Shown: positions 10,901 to 20,460 of the stretch, piece after piece
Position numbering within the stretch: position 1 is the first letter of the stretch
How the letters are laid out: every line of letters begins with the position of its first letter
Assembly (NCBI GenBank): GCA_026120035.1
Contig: JALRME010000019.1
Span: 794,336 to 858,335 of the forward strand
Reading direction: 5' to 3'
DNA from: Coleophoma eucalyptorum
Lineage: Eukaryota > Ascomycota > Leotiomycetes > Helotiales > Dermateaceae
DNA length: 64,000 bases
The notes under the pieces: generated by a model
Databases searched by the model: none
Told to the model about the DNA's origin: nothing
The model's input: only the letters and a program-made list of their open reading frames with translations
Program-made: the position numbers and the translations under genes

Positions 10901-13900
10901 TCCTTCAGATACAAGGCTGTGAGATTTGCCTTTCTGTCCGAAGCCTCATCGGTTACCAGGCGATAGGAATGCATTACCTCCATCTCACAATGATCCCTAA
11001 TCTTTTCAAGAAGAGCTGCCTCAGCCTGATGAAGCAGTGTTTGTGGATTATAGCCGACTTTGATTTGAAGTGAATGCCTCGTCGCATCGAAGCGATAGAA
11101 AGCTTCGAGGGCCCTTGGACGGGTCTTTAAGGATCGTTCGTAGGCAGCAGCCTCTTTAGGATCTTCAAAGGGAATTTGCTTTCCGTTCTTGATCTTCCAC
11201 AAAATCTTGGGAGAATATGGCGCACAAGAAGTGCACCGATCTGGATGCTGGCGGGCACATACATGTTGCCAATTATCACTGGATTCAATATGGCAGCTCA
11301 ACTTCTTACCTTGAGCTAGCATCCAGAGCAATTCGTCTTTGATATCGAGTTCAGTGGCCTTGGTAAGCTTGACCCACTCGTTAGGAGACCATCTAGGTTG
11401 TACATCCTTGGGCAATTTGGCTTCACATATAAGAGCGGCATATTTGGTGCTGCACCCACTGGACAAGGATAACGGTTGCTTCGGCAGTTGACGATATCGG
11501 ATTCTGTCTTCGTTGCCATTCTTATAAAATCTGATATCAGCTACAGTTTTCCACTTTCCTCGAACTGTGAGGTTTATCTTCTCTACACGGTTGAGCTGAT
11601 TTTCCTTGACCTGGTCAGACTTGACTTGATATATTCGCTCAGCCTCATGCTTTGATGATTTGACTAGTTGATACTTCTGTTGTCGCCAGTCGCTCGTGAG
11701 AGAAGCAAGAATTTGTCGCTTAGAAGACCAGGCGTGTTGAGATCTGTCATGTGTGAACACAAATCTGCTATCCTTTGGATCTTGTCCAACACTTTCTTGA
11801 TCAAGAAAGAAATAAAGAGGAGAAGTGGTGCCTTTTGTATCTTTCTTAATATGGAAAGAATCAAAAGGCATACCACAGTTCTGAGAGAGCTCATAATCAC
11901 CGCTGAGATTCCCAAAGCTGTTGACGTTCCATGTCTTGGGAAGATCGAGCTTATATGAAGTGGAGACATACTCATTTGAGTGTTGGGGAATACCAATCTT
12001 GTTTTCGAAAGAAGGTACGAGTAGGCCATAACCGGTCAATGTAGCTTGAAAGTTTGACTCTTGAGGAAGCCAGAAGTCCCAGGCACCATCTAAGAGATCT
12101 GTCTTGTTGGGGAACATTCGGGCGATTGGGTATTGCAGATATGAACGCGAGGCATGGTTGTTCCTCACGTTGTTCCCAGGCTTAGCGAACAAGTTCCATT
12201 CCAAATCGTGCTCGCTGATATGAAGAATAAGCTGTGCAGAGCCCGATTCGTAGTAGGCTTTCCAAGTTTCTCCACGATGGATCTTCTGTAAGCATAGTTC
12301 GGAGGAGAATGCTTGTTCGATGGGTTGGAAGATCAGGTCTCGGGTAGGAGCCTGAAAGCACTCTTGATACTCGTTAAAGACTTTCTTGAGATCCAGTGGG
12401 CCGAAACGAATCTTCTTTGGCAAAGACTCTAAGAGCATGGTAGCAAATTTTGACGGTTCTAGTCGTGATGCAACCAGATGATCTGGCAAAGTTACATAGC
12501 TGTGTCGAGGCTTTTGCCCACAACGGATGTGAGTTGTATGACCACATATAGTGCACTTTTGCATGGGTAATTTATGCAAATCTGAAGTATTCTCGCAAAG
12601 GCAATAGCGAGCTGTAAGAGCGGCAAAGCTGCGCAAAGCGCTGGCGGTCGAAATTTTGTATGAGTAAGGATTTGCTACATAGGTAGTAAGATGGGCTTCA
12701 CCCTGAAGCAAATGGTCAACTTTGTGATTAAGAAGTTTTAATACCTTCGGACCAGGCTCCAATTCTCTATAGAAGACTGCAAAGGCAGCAAGAATACAGG
12801 CTCCAACAACAGTGGAGCTCATAGCATTGCCTGCCAAGTCTCTGATTTGCTTTGAGCTCAAGCGGTTGAAATCTAGTCGTTCTATTGGAAGTCCTTGTAG
12901 AGCAACCACTTCAGAACCGGAGATACCACCAAATCGTGAGGTGTGAACGAACATGCCACTTGGTGTGATACAAGGTGCCCGCCCAGATGAAATAGTATCT
13001 ATACCCTGCATGTCAATGTTCTGCGATACATCAATGCAACGGCTAACATAACGCTGGTCATAACCACGTCGAATCGCACGAAGGTAGCTAAGGTCCAAGA
13101 AATCAAATACGCGCTCTCCTAGAGTAGGCACATAATTATCGCTATTGTCGGGAAATATTGTTGCGCCGCCGTTCTGCCAACTGGTGAATGGCCGTCCTTC
13201 TCCAAGTTCCAAATCATGCCTAAGCTGTTGATGACGAACGAAACAAGTTGACCAGTCGTGAACCGTGTTACTTGAGGCTGAAAGATCAAGACCACGCGGA
13301 ATATGAGGGCTATCATGCTCGAAGAGCATGCTCTCATAAGGAACAGAATTCTGTCTCTTCAAGAGGCTCATCATATCCAGCCATTTTTTTCCTGACTTCT
13401 GGTTCCAAGCAGCAAGTTCCTTGCGCGGTAGAACTGCATCTTTCCGCATGACATCGACACACACCATGTAGCCTCGCAAGCGTGTTTGCGGAATATAATA
13501 GTCACTCGAATCTAATGACGCGAACTGGCAGGCGTAACCAATCTTGCGCATGTATTCGTTGAATGCAGTCTTCCCATTTCCACCGACATTCTCGTTCTCC
13601 CAATTCTCTTCATTGACTTGTTCTTGAAGCCACGGTGCTCCTTTGACGTTTTCGGTAACCAGGAGTCTAGGACGTAACTTTTGGCAATAATCCCGAAGAG
13701 CTAGAAAAGTGTCGCCAGATTCGCCTCCTGCTTCAATAGACTTGGTAGCAACGTTGAGGTTGGAGAAGTCGACGCAACAAGTACCCGCTATAAGGATGTC
13801 CAGATTGCCAGCAACATTCTTCTTACTACCGAGAGCAGTGATTCTGTACAGGTTAGCAGCTGCTACAACACCACTTCTAATGATTGCACTTACGCTTCGA

Positions 13901-14858
13901 TCTTTCCACCTGCTCGCTTGACGCTAACATCCAAGACATCTCGGAAGAGCTCTTCTGGTTCAAAGTTGGTTTGAATGTAAGATTGCTTAAATGGTACGAT
14001 CTCAAAGCTAAACTTGTGGGCAACATTCAATTGCGCGTTGTTCAAAGTCTTGGATTTCTTGCAGAGTTCACCGATATCTAATAACAACGTTAGAAATGAA
14101 AACTGCGGAATTGACTTGATACATACGTTTGGAAAACATCTCTAAAGCAAGAATTGGAGACTCGGTTCCAGAACAGAAAGTGCCAACAGTCAGCGGTCTA
14201 TTCCCCATGTGCAAGAGGAAGCTCTCAATATGCTTCCAAGCATTACCAATCAGATCTCTGAAGAAGTCCTCATTCTTGTTGAGTGGCGCAAGCCCTGCCT
14301 GAAAGCCACACTTGAATGTGAACTTGTCTTGTTTCCGTTTGGCTTCTTTCCCGTTGTTTTGGCCACCAAGAGAGCTAATATTGGCTAGAGTTGGTCTTCG
14401 AGCCCAATCATTTTCAGGATCTTCTTCTGAATCAAGAAATTCTTCGCTGTGGTTAGTTTAGACCTCGGAGATTCAGATGAATACTCACCAGTGGATATTT
14501 TTGAAGTCGAGGCTTTCTTAGCAGCCCTCTTCAGAGCCTTGTGCAATTTAGGATTTTGTATTGGCTGGCGAGAACTTGCTTTGCTCCGTGACCGCGAATC
14601 TGTCTTCTGCTTCTTTACTGGTTGTTGAATAAACTCATCCAGGGATTCGTAGCCATTGCTTGAACCCACAGCTGAGTCACTTGAGCCCTCTGGATCCATG
14701 TCTTCAGTAGCACTGGACTCATCCATCGTCTCTTTGTAAGAAGAAGAAGAAGAAGAGGAAGCGTATTTGAATTGTACTGGAGGGGAAGAACGGCGTGATA
14801 TCTTTCTAGGTTGAGTAATAGGTTCATGTGACAAGTTGCGTTTGACGCCCCTAGCCAT
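7964..14858 (-). CDS. dnmt5: Dnmt5-class DNA cytosine methyltransferase with SNF2-type ATPase and RING finger
   Basis: Six exons (14489-14858, 14127-14426 or -14441, 13894-14077, 9658-13843, 8367-9610, 7964-8315) give 2,211 or 2,216 residues. An acidic, Ser- and Lys-rich N-terminus (residues 1-150) precedes the methyltransferase domain. That domain has motif I GTFCSGTE (about 205), a motif IV equivalent GTCCVDFSNLN (about 310), motif VI ENVKGAPW (about 350), QTRLRG, and motif X GNAM (about 627). A Cys/His cluster CTICGHTTHIRCG follows at about 720. The SNF2 ATPase half has Walker A GFGKT (about 1349), a DEFT box (about 1580), SGTPP, a RING (CGGC...CGHTVCKKCY, about 1937-1970), and helicase motif VI AIGRARRHGQ (about 2133). 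This order matches Cryptococcus Dnmt5, an ATP-dependent maintenance CpG methylase. I see no chromodomain. The role here, nuclear DNA methylation, is inferred from family. Confidence 0.9.
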
Positions 14859-15677
14859 GGTTGCAATTGGCCCGAAGGCCAGGCGACTTTGTTGATATTT
14901 GCGAGGTTCTGTGAAAGGATGTCAGTATGAGGGCTAAATTTCTGACTGGCTTGAGAAATACAAATAATAACGACATGATAAGATGAGTAGGAGCAGAGCA
15001 GAGGAAACGCAAAGAGATGATAAATTGAAAGAACAATACCGATTAGCACCTTTTCACCCCATCAGCAGATATCAGAGATATTGAAACTGCGAAGGGAACG
15101 GTGCTCTTGGTCCTATCTATTTGTGAAAGCGAAGCCACTTAGACTGCTAAATATGCGTTGAGTTATACTATGCTCATGAGAGAATAAGTCGAAAGCTATA
15201 AACACCCAAGAGCAGCATCCTTGGGCTATAACACCATGATTGGGCTGTAGCTGTGTAATTGGAGGTAGTAGCTCCGAGGGAAGATAGCGGTCGGGGATTA
15301 TGCATGAGAATAACTTTGAGATAGCAGTACTTACTGATAGTCAAAGCAACCTCATTGAGGTACTTCTATGAACGGGATTTTTGCAAAGCAATAAGTGTTT
15401 GCTGTTGGGTGATATGAATGACGTGATGGAATCAAGAAGATGAGAAGGTATGCGGTGATAAACAAAAAATTTGTACTAGCCAATAAGTCGGACGGAGGAC
15501 AAGTCCACGAGATACTGCATGCCTGAGCGCTGAGAATATTCTCCACCAACACTTCCCATGGCAATGGGACTTAGAATTCATAATATATTCATATCCAAGG
15601 CATGTCCATATGTTTAAGAAGGATCAAAGTCTGGCACCACAGAATGGATGCAGACTGTGATCCTGAAGTGTTGGTCC
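14859..15677. other. Upstream region of the Dnmt5-class gene
   Basis: Gene-free DNA, fairly AT-rich, lying between the methyltransferase ATG and an orphan ORF on the same strand. Small frames on the minus strand (for example 15352-15564) have no recognisable content. It probably holds the promoter and 5' leader of the methyltransferase gene. Confidence 0.5.
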
Positions 15678-16434
15678 TCAATTTCTGGTTCTTCCGAACA
15701 ATTCAGTATCGAGTAGTTCACGTCCATTTCGATATATTGTTGACACTAGCCATAGGGAACCTGTCTCGTTATAGATAACTACGATAAAGGCAAGCTTTGC
15801 TCCGGACAAAAGAAATATTCAACTCACTTCTGTGATCTTCCAAAGTAAAACTTTTGGAGGTCCCTCTGCTGAGTACGTCTTCAAAATCCTTTCTGGCATT
15901 ACCAGTAATATTACTCTGTTGCGAAAGGGGGATGTATGATAAGCCTCTCCTGCTTAAAGTCCTCCCAGGGCTTGTGATCAAGACGGCAAGGTTGGCATGA
16001 GCCCGGCCTCTCCAAACTGATGACCTGGGATCAGAAGGATGTAACCCATCATCGAGGATTACCACTGGTGTACTCAAATTTATAGCAGAAGGACAAGGTT
16101 CCTCGTCCTCGTGCTTGTGCTTGTTATCTGCATCTGAATTCTCAGAAGTATCGGCTGAGTCCAGCAGTAGTAGAGATTGTCGAACTCTACCTCGTGTTTC
16201 TTTGGCGGCTTTCCTAGCACTACCTCGGCGACCAATTTTTTGGTGTCTGGTCTCGCTCTCTTTCCAGTGTGAATCTGAGCTTGGGTAGAGCATATAACCC
16301 TTGCTACTACTTTGTGCCATCTTTCTTTTCTTACCAGATTTTAAGGTTACAGAGTAATTCGCTTGGTGCCCGGAAAGGTCAGATGCTGTGTTCATAACGG
16401 ATACTCCAGTATCCAGAGTGATCTCAGCTTGCAT
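15678..16434 (-). CDS. Orphan basic/acidic low-complexity protein, hypothetical
   Basis: From the ATG at 16434 an uninterrupted frame runs to a stop at 15769 (221 residues). A GTGAGT donor near 15825 and an acceptor GAGACAG near 15774 would instead splice to a short last exon ending at a TGA at 15678-15680; that end is used here but is uncertain. The protein is not recognised. It has no membrane helices, a Lys/Arg-rich stretch (GKKRKMAQSSSK; RKAAKETRGRVRQ) that could direct it to the nucleus, then an acidic Asp/Glu/His segment and a hydrophobic-Asp motif VVILDDGL. It lies in tandem upstream of the Dnmt5-class gene, about 0.8 kb away. It may be a lineage-specific gene or a chance frame. Confidence 0.35.
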
Positions 16435-17887
16435 AGAGTTGCTCTGGCAAGATTCGAGAGGGGTTTGTATCTTGTTGGGAGTCGGTTCTGCTTCAAAATC
16501 CGCGATGTCTGTAGCAGAGACCGAAGTCGATTGGCTTATTACAAAGTCTCTAATTGCCTAAAATATCGTGCGCTAAGATTTCCCCCACAAGATGTCTCAG
16601 GATAGCAATACCGTATTAAAGTTTCGCTTGATGCTGCTCTCTCAGCAACGTATGTAACGTCAAGCTAGCAATCGTCGATATGCCAGTTCTCGAGAGTGGT
16701 GGTTGTCCAGTAGGAATAGAGTCGAGACGTATATCCGTGGTGGATTCCGCAAGGTGAGGCCTGCTTTAGAGCAATTGATGATAGGACTGGATATGTCAAG
16801 TCAATATACTTCACAGTTTCACTCGACCTCGTTGCTGCCCTTAAAGAATATTTCTCGAACCTGCGTCAATGCTCTTCGTCGAAGGAAAGAATGCTTCGGC
16901 GTGCTATTAATAAATGGTGGTGGGATACAGAAAAAATCTACCATACCCCTTGGCGGTAGTTAGCCTTTGTTAAAGAGCGAAAAGACAGCCCAATGCTGAT
17001 GGGAGATATACCGAAGAGATAATGTCCATGTCGTATGCACCGAGAATAACTAACCATGCTATCTAGTTTAGTTCTTGAACAAGTAGTTGACAGAATCAGC
17101 AAATTCTAATATGAACTACGGTTTCGTAAAACCAAGGCAGCATGGCTTTGACCAAAGAGATCTGTGAAAAGCAGGCAATCAACATTTACTTCTACCAGAC
17201 GCGGGCGAGAATCTGGGGAAGACGCGATTTTTACTAGCGCGTCCTGGTGCGGCCGCATCTGGTATTACTCCTACACCTCTTCCATACTTGGTGACCAAAA
17301 TTTGAACTAAGTGTGATTAACATTATGAATCTGTTGCTGGCATTGAATTAATCAGTACAAATGCTAGATTTCTTAATTCTTTCTCATGTATGCTCAGAAA
17401 CAATGCGCTGGGAAAATACTCTCACGATGTTCAACTTTCAATAGGAAAGCTGTCTTCATACAATGAAAACAATTTGTTATAAAGACCTTGACTAAGGAGA
17501 AATAAAGTTAAATACTTCAAACCACATCTGCATAAGATTTAATTAAGAAGAAAGCCATTCTTTTAGCTACAAGTACCTACTCAAATTCCGGAGCTTATTG
17601 ATTGATTGAGCAACCTCGATTACCAGGCTTGCTGCTCAAATTGATGACACAGTAGTTCTTAAATGTGGTAAACTTGATATGGAACTACCTACTTCTATTT
17701 TGAGTATTCTTACCTTAAGGCACAATGTAGACCACGCTTTTGATCTAGAAAATGCCTACAGTGTACCTGCAGAGTACCTTGAAGCACTTCGGATCACGCA
17801 TTACTAAGCGGATCGACCAACCCCTCACAGCACCTGTCCTGCCACGATGACTGTACAAGTGAAGCATCAGCCTCAAAAGCTGCAATC
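16435..17887. other. AT-rich gene-free block
   Basis: No coding frame is convincing. The part from about 17,040 to 17,860 is clearly AT-rich, with many A/T runs. It could be degenerate repeat DNA or simply a long intergenic spacer; no transposon ends or coding remains are visible. The right end supplies the promoter of the 2H phosphoesterase gene. Confidence 0.5.
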
Positions 17888-19150
17888 ATGGCTTCTGCTC
17901 CAGCTGGGACACCTGACGCCTTGAACAAATTCGAGGACCTATCTGGGGTAAACAGTACTCTGTACCGAAATCCTTACGATGCCTTGCTTGAAGCTTGTCA
18001 CGATGATCCGGTATTTCCACTCGCCTACCTTATCTTTTACTAACTCATTTAACACCATATGGTTTAACCATATTCTCGAGGGCTTGATAATTCAGTAGGG
18101 TGATGGCTAATAGTTGCAGGCACTAATACAAGCTCGATACCATACACATCGCACCACAAGGAATGCTCAACAAAAGACTGCGTTACTCTCGCCAAGTTTC
18201 TCAGGGTTGAATATTGACCAGATCCTGCTTAAGCTTGAAGACCAAACGATAGAACCGGGTTTTACGGATGCTAGAAATTGTCTTGTCTTCTGGGCAAGAC
18301 CGCCAATTCATATAAGAGACTTGGTTGATAGAGTTCAAACTATGTTGAAGCAATTTGCTCCAAGTGAGTCATATGATTCATACTGCTGCTTTGTAATAAA
18401 ATGCGCCTTGGAGCTTTTTCTGGGAGTGCAAGAGGGATTTCAGATTATTTGCTGCTGCAAACACCCTGCTTTTGATTATAGGCTTCGAGTTCTGTCAATT
18501 TCTTGTTGGGAACCCAGGCATGGTATCAAAATTAACGCTATTCAGGTCTCTGGCTGATGCCAATTCCAAATCTACATCTCACTGCCTTGGAGATTACTCA
18601 TTCCCTCACAAGGCCAGAGATCCTCGCATTGCTTGATAAGCTAGGAGATACTGTCATCGAAAACATGACAGACTATCCATACCAGCACCGAGCACGACTT
18701 ATCAAGCCCATGCTATCCTACGACGCATCAGCAATCGCCCTGTCCTTTGTTCCTGCAGCATCAGAGAACCTTTCAGGAACCCGATCTCCAGAGGACGACA
18801 TCTTCTCCTACCACCATCTACGTCGCGATCTGTTTGATATTGCAACTACACAATCATCAGTTACAATCAACTCCCGATACGTTGTGCCCTCCAGCCATAT
18901 CACTATCGGCAGATTCTTGACGCAAGATGATCATGACTCTCCCGAGAAGATGAAGGGGTGGATCGGAGTTATTGACGACATCAATGAGATGCTAGTATGT
19001 GAATTCTGGCCAGACGATACTGCTAAAGATATCAGCAATGGTGAGTGGATTGTGGGTCAAGAGAAGGGATTAGACTGTAGAGAAGGGACTTTATGGTATG
19101 GTAGTGGACAGACGGTAAGGCTTGGCAAGGGATTTGAGCGTCCTATATGA
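17888..19150 (+). CDS. 2H phosphoesterase superfamily protein (RNA ligase / cyclic phosphodiesterase-like)
   Basis: Three exons (17888-18010, 18120-18363, 18546-19150) join in frame to 323 residues. The protein has the two HxT motifs that define 2H phosphoesterases: HLTALEITHS directly after exon 3 begins, and SHITIGRF about 115 residues later. Members of this superfamily cleave 2',3'-cyclic phosphates or 2'-5' linkages in RNA and nucleotides; fungal genomes carry a related family annotated as RNA ligase/cyclic nucleotide phosphodiesterase. Both catalytic motifs are intact, so activity is likely, but the substrate is unknown. No signal peptide or membrane span is seen, so a cytosolic or nuclear protein is expected. 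The second intron, 182 nt, is long for this window. Confidence 0.8.
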
Positions 19151-19654
19151 GAAATGGTCCCAGCATTGCCTAAACTACCTAGATATTTCAATGACTTAGA
19201 AAGAGTGGTTAGATAAACAATAGAACCAAGTTCTCGTCCTCTCTAGTGGATATTTTGATACATGCAGGGTGTATGGCCTTCTGGTAAAAACCACAAGGCT
19301 CATAAGAATGTGCATCACGATGATTGAAAAAGTTAAGTCCTTTCTATAGACTCAAAGAGAGAAAAATCACAAGTTTCAAGTCAGCGAAATAAAAATCAAG
19401 ATCAGAACATCAGTTTGGTGTGTACCAGCGAACTTTGCTATGCTCCACGACACTCCACGGAATTAAGATACAAGATCACAGGAATTCCCCTTTTCTGTAA
19501 AAGTCGTTGGAGGTATTTGGTCCCTTGCTCCCATCCATTTCCCCGTTCTTGCCGAGCGTAAAAAGAATTGTATCTCGTTTTCGTGCAAGCGCAAGTCCCA
19601 CCAATCCCAAACCATTGCCATGCTCCCAAGGTCAAACAAAAGATCATGAAGCAT
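19151..19654. other. Convergent intergenic region
   Basis: This lies between the stop of the 2H phosphoesterase (+) and the stop of the eL42 gene (-). It contains only presumed 3' untranslated sequence; no other gene is supported. Confidence 0.6.
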
Positions 19655-20460
19655 TTAGAATACCAACGCAGCACCCTTGGTCTTCTTGTCACCACTGTCG
19701 AAATATTAGTGTTCCGCTGGTAGTTGTATTGAACTCATATGACGTACCCAAGCTCGAAGTGCTTGCATCGCTTCAACGCCAATTGTGCCTTGGTCTTGCA
19801 AGCTGTGCACTCCAATCTCAACACAACCTTCTTTGTGGTCTTTGCCTTCTTGTGGAAGACAGGCTTCGTTTGACCTCCGTAACCGGATTGTTTACGATCA
19901 TAACGACGCTTTCCCTGGGCGAAAAGAGATGCCTTGAAACGAAAATTAGTCCGTATTCTCGATTTATAAAATCTCATTCGTAGACTCGTTGGTGTTGCGC
20001 GGGAGAGTTCGTATTTACCTTTCCAGCCTTGTATTGGGTAACCTTGTGTTGGGTGTGCTTTCTGCAGTCCTTACCCTTGCAGTAGGTGCGTCTGGTCTTT
20101 GGGACGTTGACCTGTTGAAATATGAATGTTAGCATTTCTCTCGTTCCACTCAAAAGTCTGCTATTTCCTCCAAGTGCCAATATATCGAAGTCGTCGTGTT
20201 TTCGAATCGCTGAAACATTGGCATGGAAATCGCTGGTTGAAGATGGCTCATATCAAACTGATATTCAGTTTGATGCCCGTCCCTTCCATTTCGGTGACTG
20301 GTGTGTGTCGCGATCGTGAAATCATCGTAGTCGATATCTCATTGCTGGTTGATATCCTTCCTGCCCTCACTTTCTGGCCATCCACATCGCGGTCGAATTA
20401 TCCAGCCGTAGAGACCAACTTTCCAATATAATCCAGCAGAATAAGAATGCTACGTACCAT
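19655..20460 (-). CDS. rpl44: 60S ribosomal protein eL42 (L44/L36a family)
   Basis: A structural protein of the 60S ribosomal subunit near the E-site. Four exons give exactly 106 residues, the length of yeast eL42: the ATG alone (20458-20460), 20019-20111, 19748-19932 and 19655-19694. The sequence has the family's [19 protein letters not shown] start, the zinc-binding cysteines (C12, C17, C74, C77), [17 protein letters not shown] and the HFELGGDKK tail. The first intron (about 346 nt) begins immediately after the start codon, a layout common for fungal ribosomal protein genes. Residue 56 is proline, the form associated with sensitivity to cycloheximide in yeasts. Identification is secure. Confidence 0.97.
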
